Of a stretch of 64,000 nucleotides of DNA, positions 1-12,900 are shown piece by piece. The stretch is from the NCBI GenBank assembly GCA_039707465.1, contig CM077643.1, positions 243,186,167 to 243,250,166 of the forward strand, in the 5' to 3' direction. The DNA comes from Rhabdophis nuchalis. Its lineage: Eukaryota > Chordata > Lepidosauria > Squamata > Natricidae. How positions within the stretch are numbered: the first letter of the stretch is position 1; every line of letters starts with the position of its first letter. Made by a program: the position numbers and the translations under genes. The notes under the pieces are model-generated. The model was given only the letters and a program-made list of their open reading frames with translations, was not told the DNA's origin and did not search any database.

Positions 1-991
1 AGAGAGCAACAGCATGCAAGGGTTTGCTTTTCTATAAATTTGCATACTAATGACATCTCAAACAAGGCAAGACCAGGAGTACATCCTAATGCTTCAGAGA
101 TTGTTATTAAGTAATCTGTAAATCGACGGTACAATGCAAAGAAGTAATCCTCATTTACCGACCATTTGTTCAGCAAAGAATAACTTTATAGTCCACTTAT
201 AACCATTTACAACCATCACAACAGTCCCTCAGTCACATTGTTGCCATTACACTTAGTATGTCTTGTCCTGTGCCTGAACTGCATTCCCCCACCCGCCTCC
301 AGACACATACATTACAGAGTAGATAGACTGTAGGGGAAGAGACTGCAAACAAGTAAACTGTTGGCTCTTCTAAGCACTGAAAATAATGCATCCCAGTCTG
401 GGATTGGGAGCCGTGGGTGCACTATGCAAACAGCTTGCACTACTCACTTGAAATCTCTTTCTCTCCAATCTCTCAACTTTGTAGCATGGTGAGGAGTGAT
501 TTCTGTAGGCTACATAAATAGTTTATAGTATTATTCTGAAATTCAAAACAGAGCACTCTATGGGATAAAGAAAAGTAGAGATGGGAGAGGAACAGAGTAA
601 GTTGTTTGCTCTTCTATGCATCAAAAGCAATGCAGTCACATTGGCAACTGGGGATGAGAGTTTCAGACACACAATGTAAACAGCTTAGAGCAGGGGTGTC
701 GTCATGGTAGCATCATGTGACTCCCCCCCTTTGCTAAACCGGGCGTGGGCATGGCCATGCATGATGCATCCGGCCCATGGGCCGGGAGTTTGATAGCTCT
801 GACTTAGAGTATTCTCTTGAACTCTCTTCCCCTCCCATTTCTCCACTCTACAGGGGTAGGGGAGAGATGAGAAAAATCAAGCGAGTTCTATAGGCGATCT
901 ATTTTTTGCTTGACCTTTATAAAAGGTTTAGAATGGCAAATCAAAATATATGCTAATTTGTTTGCAAGGTTTAATGGCATGTTCTATTTAC
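1..991 (-). other. ZC3H13: ZC3H13 intron (partial)
   Basis: Intron downstream of the 1,100-992 exon. It holds one small hAT-type element (691-801). I see no exon or other feature in the rest, although a further ZC3H13 exon must lie left of the window. Confidence 0.8.
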
Positions 992-3900
992 CGTCTCTAT
1001 TTGTTTCCCAGTCAGGATTTTCTTCTTCACTCTCTGGAGTCCTTTCTTTAGTAATTTTAATATCTTCCTTTCCCCTGTGCCTCCCTCTTGTAGACTCTTT
1101 CTACAGAAGAAAACATTAAAAAGTTACTTGTTTTTCAAAGCAGAACATGAAAACTATTTTAATGTTACTTTTATCTGTTATGGGGTAAATTCACAGCTGA
1201 CTTCATAACTCAACTCTTAACTTTCAAAAACAGTATGGTGAAATGGTGAAATTGATAAAATGTTCTGATATATTTAATAATATATATTAAGAAACCTACT
1301 CAGAGAAGAGTATAACTCCAGATCAAATGCTAAGCTGTGGTTTAGAATTTCAGACGTTAAGCAGAAGCCCTTGGCTTTAAAGTCCTTGAATATCATTATG
1401 AAACTGAAAGCTAATACTGATTATGCTTTAGACAAAGCTCTTAGCTCATGGGTAAATTCAGAAAATTTCCTATACTCATATGTTGAACTGTTAGTTGCTA
1501 CTTCATTCCCTTCATGAAAGTTTAAAACCTGGACATTGCAGGTAATCTAAATTCCCTATAATGTGTGAAGTAGAAGTTGTGGCAAACAACATTTAACAAA
1601 GAATTCACAATTTGGAATCCAGTTTTTAAAGTGGCTTTAGGGCTGTTTTGTAATGTTTTGCTCCCATTGCACATTATAGGAAGCAGCAATTAAGGGAAAT
1701 ACATGATGGCAGCAATGGGGCAGCCTAGACATGCAAAGGACTTCTTTATCTCTTAAAATTAAATCAACCAAAGTAGGCCTGTATTTCATTGACGGTACAT
1801 TCTGTTCACAAATCAAAATTGTAATTGTAATTGAATGCTACATTTTGTATCTCATGAATTTCTATATAATTTAAAATAGAAGTTTAAGGAGAAGAATAAA
1901 CCAAGTGGGAAAGTATTCAAAACTGAAAAATTCATTGTTGCATGTTCTTTTAAATTAAGAAATGGTTGAATACATTTCTAAAATAACTTTTGTTCTGACT
2001 GATTGATGTCAATGTTTAGAGACCACATGAATAGATTTTTTGTAAGATGATCAATCCCCAACCAGATTCTGCAAGTCGTCCAATAGTAGCTTTTGATTTA
2101 TATGCTTCTAACATTTAAATGTGTAAAATGTACACAATATATATATATATTAAAGCAACTATATAATGCCCTTTCCCAATGTTGTTACCTTCTGTTGATG
2201 GTTCTAACAAACTTCCCTAACATCTCTACAGTCGCATAAAAAGTAATCCCTGGTCAAATGATGTATTTCACTGAATATCTATGTGAAAAGAAGCTAGCAT
2301 CTTAATATGGTAAGGAAGTTTAACTTTGTAAACAACGTAAGTCAGAAAAACTAATTCATACATATATATGAAGTTATTTACAAATTCAATTATTAAAAAA
2401 GTGAGTATGGCAAATGACAACGTTGGACACCCTTCCAGTTGATACAGTAATACTTTTTAAAAAAATATGTAGCTGTTAGTAAGGCTCCAAAAGGTTAACT
2501 GATTATTTAGACCTACAATTAGCCAGATGAACACAATTCCATAGATATATACATACTGAACATTCTATTCTCTCTGATTGGGATTATTCTTCTGTCTATT
2601 TTCAACAACTATGGGCAAATTTAAGCAGCTGTCTAATCATTTGAAAACAAAGACAATTCACTTTTATCAAGTATAGGAGGGCTGTAACAATATATGAACA
2701 TTTCTAGCTAGTAAGTTTAAAAATATGTTTATTTTTATGGAAATGGAAATTACATGAAACTGTTGAGATTATGGCAGGATCTATAAAAATTCTGCTGGAA
2801 AACTGGTCAAATCTTTAAAAGAGAACTCACAGATCATTGCTACTGACATGGTGAAAAGCTAAAAACAAAATACTGGAATACTTATCTACAGTTCCATAGT
2901 GCAACACTGTCTATACAATGATGAGCAAGAGAAAATTATCAGAGAAAAAGTACCCTGATCTCATCACAAAAATATTAAAGTAAGTCTTGATAAACCTAAA
3001 ATGTTTTTGAAATTCTTTTGACTGAAAAACCAAAAAAATTATCTGTTTGCCCACAACTAGAAATATATATTTGGAGGGGGGAAAAACAAAGCATTGGGAA
3101 GGAGGGGCACACTTTCTTAGCTATTATGCATAGATGTGGCTCTATTATGATTTGAGGTTATGCAGGAGCCAGAGCCACAATGTATCATCCACATAGAAGG
3201 AAGAATGGCTCCAACTTTGAATATAACCTAGAAGCTAATGCCTCACAGTTGGTGAAGAAATTGAAGCTGAAGATATTTCAGGAAGACAATCAAACATATC
3301 TTCCAACCCACCATGACATACAAACAAGCCAGTCAGGGTTACCCTGATCCGCAGGATGGGTGGCATGCATGCATAAATACTGCCTTGCTTTAACTACAGA
3401 AAATTCTGGTCCCAATACAGCATAAGTGTTCAAGAAAATGATAAATTATAAGAAATTATAATTAAATAAGAAACTTTAATTAATGCCTTAGTGTGTAGTT
3501 AATTCTTTCATTGAACATATTATGGAAACTACCATTCTGTTACATCTGAAAGGACTTTAAATTAACAAGCTAAACATATATTTAAATAATAGAATACAAG
3601 GTGTATCTCCTCAAATACAGATTCTTAATGACAATTTCCCCAGATGAATCAGTCAGTTTTCCTATCCAAAATAATAAGACTTCTACATTTTATTTAATTT
3701 AGAACTTTCTAACAAATAATTAATCTAATATTTCAACTTCCTACAATGATTTAAAAATATAAGCTGTTAGTTTATTATTTATAAAATTTATATGCTGCCC
3801 ATGACTCTGCCACATGACTCTGAAAACTATAGAGGCATATATATGTATGAAAAATAATGAAATTCAGGCACAGACACTTGACCTGAGTAAAACGTATTCG

Positions 3901-6900
3901 AAAAGACTTAGAAATTGAAGTGATCATAAGTATGAGCCCCACATGGGAAAATTAAAACTATTCAGTCATTCAACAAGCTAGGTATTTACAGTGAGATTCT
4001 TTTCTTTGCATAACAACTCAAAATAACATACGTAGCCATAAAGCTTGCCTGGTACATAGATCAAATAGGTTGTAAAAAAATAAAGTCTATATACTGCAGT
4101 GCCTGTTAAATGATTGTCATGGTCATTAAACAAAATCAATGGTTTACTATGGATACAGTTTTATCAAAAGTTGCAAGCAACCAGTTGTTTTTGGTAAAAT
4201 TGTTGTTAGACTGACTGTAGGAAGCTGCCAATTGCCATAAATACAGCTGTTTGGCCACATGACCACAAAAAAAGTCTGACCATCATTAACTTTAAATCCA
4301 GGTCATAGGCCCTGTGCTTTGGGTTGGTTGTAAATTTGACTGGTCGCTAAGGGAACAGTCATAAGTGAGGAATAATTATATAAAAAGAAAGAAGAGAGAG
4401 GTTGGCTTGAAAAATATACATGTAAAACAGAGATGGGTTGCTCCTGTTCGGCCCGGAGCAGGGGCGGGAGGCTCCGTCCACCAGCCTGGATGCTTCTGCG
4501 CATACACAGAAGCATTGTGCGAGCATGCCCAAACTGGTAGTAAAAAAATTGGCAACCTACCACTGATCTAAAGCTTATTTCAGCACCCAGAAATGCAAGA
4601 GATGATGTTCCTTAGTCTGGTAATGAAACATCTCTAAGAAAACCACCAAACTGAGACAGCACCAAGCACTCTACTCTTCCCCAATTTGGCAGTTTTTCAG
4701 GTACTGAATAGGAAATTTGGAGAGCTGCTCCCATAACACTGTGGTTTACTTATTATATTTGAATAACTGGTGGTAAAAATCAACACTAGGTAGAGGTGCA
4801 TGAAAGTCTGACAGCATTCTAAACAAAAGATTGTAAATTTGCAAATTCCTTCATGCCTTTGCAGCCCCACTGCTTCCTGAGAAACTGCTCTGGATAGTTT
4901 TTGTGAAAAGTAGTACCAAGGGATACAGGAACACATGAGGAATTGGTGAAAATCACGCCATCTGTTAGATCAGCAGTGATCCTCTTGATTTCCTCTATAA
5001 TTCTAAGAAGCTAATCAAGGCACAAACCTGGATCCAACCTATTATGCCCAGTTATATTTTACAGGACACACCTCTCTGTTTCTTATACTATTGTAGAAAT
5101 CCTGGAGACATATGCATCCTACCCTAACAGGAGAAGGCTGTTCTTCTGTATTATGTTTCTGGGATTCACTTTCAATGTCTTGCCGCTTATTCTTCATTCT
5201 TTCCCGAAGGTCCCCTGTAGGCCTTTCTGGTGACCTGTATAATGAAGACAGAAAAGACAGCTGCTTCTAAAGAATTTATTGTTTAAGAAAGATAGCTTAG
5301 TTATAGGTTTTAAGTCCCGCAGTTCTGTAGTTGTTTCATTTCCCAACCTTTCTAATTTCTTGTTTATTTAACACAGCTCCTGTCATGTTAACGCATAACA
5401 AGTCACAACTGATACTGCCCAAGGTGGAGGGAATTTGTCTGATTATTTTAATAAAGCTAAACTACTGTTAACAATGATAGAGAAAAAGCAAACACACTGA
5501 AAAAAATCATTGGGCTTATTCTCAAAGACTTTCCCCAAAGAAAAGAAAAAGTTACACAAATAGACATTTTATGATATCACACAACAGCTATTTAACCATA
5601 TCGGATAAAACTGTGGACTGAACAAATACATACGAGTTATTAAATCTTAATGTGAACCTGTATTTCAATCCTTTCAGTTGAATTTTTTTCATTAATTTTC
5701 CATTTAGAAAATTTTCCAATAAATATTAAAGATTGTCCTAACCAATGACCACACAAAATGCATAAACAATGATTTAAACAAGAAATTAATTGGACCCTGA
5801 CAGACTTTACTAAGATTTAGAGCTAGAGCTAATCAAAGACTAACCTAACTTAATCATTAAACTAATCAAACCAGCAAAGCCAGTTGATTGATCATCTCCA
5901 ACAGCATACAATTCCTGACCAGGCTTTACTTCTTTTTTGGCTATTCTCAAAAATAAATCAAAAATAATCTGAACTGTTTACATTTACCATTAAAAAGTAA
6001 TTCTGCATGTCTTTCTTACCTTGTGACAAATATCACCAAGGTAGTATGCTTGTTAAATTAAAGTCTATGGAAACAAAACTATCTGAACATTTAAAAATAT
6101 TAACAATTAATAAATGTAAATTTAATTAATTTAGTTTAAAAGTAATTAAATAAATTTGTTCTGACACCTTCTAAAAAGCTTAAAGAATAAGAACCTATCT
6201 TAATTTTGAAGGAGTTTCCCACTGCTGAAAATGGTACATAAAATTTTCTCATATCCTCCCAGGGGGAAGCCTTCTGTGCCTATTAATAAATTTTAACATC
6301 TGGATAAAGTCAAAATAGAATAGGCTCAAGTATTGAAATTGCTTAAAAGTTCAGATTAACTTCCTGAATTAAGCCCAGAAAAATATTAGCAACTGGTGCC
6401 ACATTTTTTAAATATTACAGTGACATGGTCACCGTTACTGGCAATTACTAAACTACAAAGAATTTCAAAATTCCAATAACCAAAACATGAAATAACAGGA
6501 GGGATAAATATACTGAATGACAAATACATTCCCGTTCATGTGTCACTGGATTAATACTCTGTGCTGATTTATTTATACATGGTATTTATTTTATTTTAGC
6601 CTGATATATTTGGGTCTGTCTAGTCTGCCAACTCTTGCATCTTAAAAATCTCAGCTTTGAATTTCTATTTCTTTGGCAAGTTATAGTTGTGAAGAAGCTG
6701 ACCAGCTAGGACTCTTGTAACTCTGTGCTTATGTGGAGCTGCCTGGGAGAAGAAAGACACAGCAGTTAGTTAAGACAGCAACAACACAGCAAAGGATAAT
6801 GAGAGGCAAAACAACAGTGGAGTAGTGTTCTGAATGCCACTGTTATCTGTCACAGGTAGCAAGCATGACACAGGTAGCAAGTATTACTCTCATTGCAGTA

Positions 6901-9900
6901 ACCTTTCTTTCATGTGACAATATATGCGCTCTACCTGGACCTACCTGGGCCTATCCTTGAAGAGTATCCGGAAGTTACAACTGGTATAGAATGCAGTGGC
7001 ATGGATAGCTCCTTGGGTGGTACATGTGACACTGCTATTATACGAGCTGAACCAGCTGCCAGTCTGCTCCTGGATTCAATTCAAGGTTTGGGTTATCACC
7101 TTCAAAGTCCTTTACGGCATGGGCCCAGACTATCTGGGAGACCGCCTCATCCCGATGGAACCTGCCCCTCTTGTTCCAGCAGAAAGGGTGTTCTTCAGAT
7201 TCCAGTGGCTAAAGAATGTTGGCTGGCAGGGTCCAGAAGAAAACTCTTTTCTGTTGGGGGCCCCACCCTCTGGAATATTCTCCCATTGAGATGAAGTTTG
7301 CCCCCACACTCCTGGCCTTCTACAAGACCCTAAAAACTTGTCTCTGTTGCTTGGCCTGGAGACCCAGCAAGGGGTGGCTGACCAATTAGAGAAGATCCCC
7401 ACTGCCAGGCCACCCATCATCTAAGTTTTTAAATTTTCTACTCAGTTTTCCCCCCACCCCCTAATTTTAATTGTTTGGGGTACTTTTTATTACTTTATAA
7501 ATTTCCCTGAGTCGCTGTATCAGTTAGATGGGTGGCATATAAATTTAATAAATAAATATATTATATCACTGGTTCACAGCTTAGTTAAAAGGAATCCTGA
7601 TCACATATGGCTATTCCCTGATTTTTGAATTCACCACATATCAACTTTCTGTACAACAGACTGCTCCATCTAAGAAAACAACGCAATTACAAGATTTTGG
7701 GCTGCCAAAGTCCTGGTAAATTATCTACTAGGAGCTCTTTTCTGCCAGCACAAAGATCCTGACATTCATTTCTAACAATCAAAGGGGACCTGCCTTCAAT
7801 TGCACACAATACTTTGGTATAAAGAGAAAATATGTAAGCTCTCTAAAGAAGGTATATATCAATTAGAATTAAGACACAGATTAGAAACAGATAGATTACA
7901 GATTTGTTACTAATTTCAACAAGAATTCCCCCCCCCCATATTTGAAATTACAGAATACTGTAAGTAATACAGAGAAATAGTTTTATGTTTAAGAAGCTAA
8001 TATTTACAAATAATCAGTTGTATTGGAAAAGACATGACTTGGGGGATGCCTGCAGTAACTAATTACCTCAATAACCTCGAGGAATTACTATCTTTCTTTT
8101 TCTACATCTTCAAATCAGAAGAAGACTGTCAAGTTCAAATCTGAGGGAATACTCCATGTCACTTCATTCTGTTAACTACTGAAAACTCAGTATATATCCA
8201 GTTTGAAACACATACGCACACATATAAGCTACACAACAAAGACAAACAGATAAATTTGATCTATATCCCAAAATCACAAAGCATCTGCAAGTCAAATGCA
8301 TTTTTTCTATGCTTGAATAACTGAGCTTAACTAAACTGTAATAAAAATAAATATTCAAAAATATGGGTGTTTTCCACAGGTAAAAAGAGACTGCAACAAA
8401 CATTGTATCTATTTTGCCTGAAAGCAGATATTGGCAATCTAAACACTTCAAATGTTAAAAAATAACAGTTAGTCCCTGGGTTAAAAACATCTGCCTTAAG
8501 AACCACCACTACATATGAACAGGCTGTCTATAATTTAAAATGGTGGGTAGTGTTATCCTTCCTCAAGTCAATGAACTGCTGAAATGACTTTCAGAAAGCC
8601 CTGTTTTTAATATAAAGCCTGTTTTCAGCAGATCCTGAAAGCACTGCACAGCGTCAGCAGTTCATTGGTTTGAGGAAGAGGAACGCTGTCCACCATTCTT
8701 AATAATAGGCAGTTCCAACTCACATACAACTTCCAGTTAAAGAATTAGGAACAAAAATTGCTCTTTACCCAGGGACTGCCTATATAAATATTTTCAAGGC
8801 ATGTTCATTCTTATTTATCACTCAGTGGCACATCCTAGTTTGCTATCATTCTCATTTTGTTTCTGAGTGATATTCAAAGTATTTGCTTCTAGTTTTAAAA
8901 ATGTACCAGAATCTTTTTTCCAACAAGAAAAAGTATAGTTAGTTGCAGTTGCAATGGAAGCTAATGTGTAATTTATAAATTCTCCATATTGTTGTAGGAA
9001 AGACAGTATCCCCACCTTACTCTTCCATTCTAGGATTAATTATTAGGAAAATGCACATTATTTTTTTGAATATGAAATATAAATGCTTATTATTTTGACA
9101 TTCAGATTTAGCTCAACTTAAAACCCTGAGGTTAAGTAAGACAAGTATTAAATTGTAGGGCTAGGGCTTAAATGAAGCAGAAAATTTAAGATGATTAGAA
9201 GTTTAAAAATGGATGTAAACATTCCATATCTCCAGTTGTTTAAAGAAAATATAACTTTAGAAAAATTAAATAATGGTGCTATTCAATGCTATTATTTAAG
9301 ATAAAGATTCTCTTTATAATTTAAAAGATACGAAATTAAATTAATGTAATTAGAAATATTAAAATGGATTCCTATGAACTGCTAATTTTATTCTCTCAAC
9401 AGTAAGTTAACAAGCAATTATCTTGTTAACAAGATAAGGAATTATCCTGTGGGAAAGAGTTGCTAAAGGGGAAAGTGAAATAATGTTGATAAGGACTGAA
9501 AATAACTGGAAACATTCAGTATTGAAGTAGAAGATCTAGGCCAGGGGTCTGCAAAGTCGGCTCTTTTAAGACTGGTGGACTTCAACTCCCAGAATTCCCC
9601 AGCCAGCCATGCTGGCTGGGGAATTCTGGGAGTTGAAGTCCACCAGTCTTAAAAGAGCCGACTTTGCAGACCCCTGATCTAGGCTATTCTAAACACAAAA
9701 CACTTCTTAAAAAAGATAGGACAGGTATTTTAAATTTAAAACATTTCAAATTTTTGCACACAGCTAGTCAAGACAACTCCCCCATCCCCCTATTATTTTT
9801 TGGAATAATTGTCTCTCCATAACAGCCAAAAGAACACAAGTATTTTGGTCAAGCTCATTGGGAAAGGAGGCAGAAAAGGAAAAAAGGTTTTAATTTTCCT

Positions 9901-12900
9901 CTACAGGTTCATTACACTTTTTACAGCCTGTCAAACAAGTATATTGGCAGTGTGCAGAACACCATTTCTGCCTCTTTGAATGAAAATAGATCTGCTTTTT
10001 ACCCCAGGACTGGTAGCGTTTTAGGAACAGCCTTTTTCTCACTCTTCCTATCTGTCCTGCTTCATTTATTTATTCCCAACTGAACTGAGTCAGGAACAAC
10101 AGGAACAGCGTAACAGAAAAACATTACCTGGGGTTATCCCCACACACTGGGCCCTCAAATGTTATATTTAAAACATAAATAAAAGGAAAGTGTATATCCT
10201 TAGGAAATTGAGATACAGGTAAAAACAAAAATTAAATATAGACTTTTACTTAAGATTTAAGTTAGTTACATAGAGTTTAATGCGGCCCACACACAAAAAT
10301 AAATCTATAATAATCCAATTACTGTATATAATTACATGAATACATTTATTTTATCTTGATAGTAAACAAAACTTCTTTTTTATTTTATTTATATCTGGCC
10401 CAAATGCTATGGTGCCTTGGAATGGTTTACAGACCAAAAAATACAACCAACTACATGTAACAGGCAAATCAATAAAAATGTTATAAATATTAAAAACTAG
10501 CAGTATTAATAGAAAAATATTAATAAACAACTAAGGGCTGCTGAAAAAGGTCTTAGCCAGGCATTCATGAAAATAGACAATCATTTTCCATCTGCATGGA
10601 GTATTATCTTATAAGATATCTTATAAGAAAGTATATATACCGGTATATATACTTTCTTATAAGATAATACTCCATGCAGATGGAAATGCATATATATATA
10701 TGGTTTTTTTGTTTTCGTAGATTTTTGGTTATATATGGTTGTGTATGCATAGTGTTTGTTTCTGTCAGTACACACACACACACACGCATCTGTCTATATA
10801 ATATATATTAATAATATAACATGTAATATACAGGATTATTTAATTAACAGTATTAACATTTGATTTTCCGAAACATTTTGAGAGACAGGATCTCCTTCCA
10901 GATTTTATTGAATTAAAATTTTTATCATCTCTATTAACTTTATGGACAGAAGATAAAATTGTAGTCTCAATAATTGGATGGCTACAAGATCCCCATCTCT
11001 AGCATACACTACATTCATTTTATATCTATAAATAACAGGATTATACAACTTTTCCTATGCTCCCAATCTATATTGCAAACAAGAGAAAGAAAACAAGACA
11101 GAAATCACACTGGGAGGAGGCTGAAGGAGTTCACAAGTCTTCTCCTGAAGATTTAAAAATTATTTAACATTTGATGATTTAATGATTATTTAAAGAGTTC
11201 AAGAGAGTTATATGCTTGCAGAGGGGGGTGGGGAATCAGAAATCCATTGTTTTCAAAGTCTTGCCCTTCTCCAATCTAGAAATTGTACTTCTTCATGAAA
11301 TGCATTAATTACCATATGGCAAAAAATAATATGTGTACTCAGAAGACCTGTGGATCACCAGAACTGTGGATATTACAATGGGATTTATTTTAAATCATTT
11401 CTTCCTCATAGTGTTGAATGATTTTATTTACTGATCTGAACTGCTTTACTTTAAAATCAATTCACCATGATCAGTCATCAATCTAGGTTTTATAGGATAA
11501 ATTCCCAAATATCACTGAGGATTCTTATTTTTACAATATCTATTTATACTCATGCAATAAAAACAGTGATTAGTACTGAATATTTTTATTAACTATTCCA
11601 CGAGCAAATATAAACCATAACATATCATTTGTGATTACACATATTATACATAAAGGTTATACATGTTTTTGTTGCATTTTTGCACTTTTAAAAAGCATAT
11701 TTTGTATTTTTCTTGACAGTACGCATTTTTCTCTTTATGCTTTTAGTCATTATTTTCAAAAGCAATAAAACTATAAGTAAAAAATATACAGAATCAAGCT
11801 TATTTCTCCAATGAATTTAAGTATGCAATCACAGTGATTTTTCAGAGAAGACTGTGTGATAAATTGTGTACAATTTAGATGATAGATTAATGTCTATTCA
11901 CCAACTTTAATCTCACATTCCTATTCTAAACATCTTCTGCTTCCTCCATCTTTTTCTACTCCTATCCTGTCTAACACTTAACTGCTGGAGTGCCCTCCCT
12001 TTTTTCTTGATCTCTTTCTAATCTAAGGTGATTCCGATTTCCTCACCACTGAAGAACTATTCTGGTTAAACTAACTAGAGACTTAATTGAAGAGCCTAAC
12101 TTCAAGAACAATCTTTACGTGTTCTTTTTTCCCCCAACCTATGTACTTTCTTTGCTTTTGAGGGAAAAGTGGTTATTCTCTAAGGTGTTTTTATGTTTCT
12201 GTAATGTTATTCTATGTTTATGTAAACCTGAGATTTATCTGAGTTATGTCTCCCGTCTTATTGATTAGAAGCCCTACCTTCTGCCATCCTATAGTTGTGG
12301 CATGAAAGACCTAAATATTCCACTAATATGGTTTGCTAGTTACACTGTACCACCATCATGCTTCCTCGGGAAACTAAAGAAAGAATCATTATCACTTTCT
12401 TTGCAATGAAAAACATTTTTGGTCCATTTGACAATGATAATTTGCAATAAATAGAATGACTCCTAATATATTCATAAAATGGCCATATAATGATTGTTTG
12501 CTGCTTAATACATTTTGTATTCTAATCTAAAGCATAATTTATACAACATAAATTCACAACTGTAATTCCACATTCATATGAAAATCAGAAATGAAATGTT
12601 TGCCATTCCAAACAATAATTCAAGCTCCTTCCCTGATTTTCCTGCATTTCCTTTCCTGCATTTCTCAGCTACAATTGGCAGTGCATTCCCAAAGTAACCC
12701 CCTTGAACAATGGTGAAATCTAAAAAGATTTCCTGCCAGTTCTATGGGTGTGGCTTGCGTATGTGTGTCATGTGACTGGGTGGGCCTGGCTATATAGTCA
12801 TGTGACGGGGTGTGTGTCAAAAGATAGAAACTCACTTTAACAATGTCCTGCTGGAGTAGAGGGTTGGACTAGATAACCTCCAGGTCCCTTCCAGCTCTGG

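Larger units (their letters stand above)
1101..5122 (-). other. ZC3H13: ZC3H13 intron with two repeat fragments
   Basis: About 4 kb of AT-rich intron. It holds a short LINE-tail-like stretch near 3,770-3,810 (TTTATATGCTGCCCATGACT), a degenerate Tigger-like fragment (4,108-4,372) and a 138-bp hAT element (4,428-4,565). Nothing else is recognisable. Confidence 0.75.
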
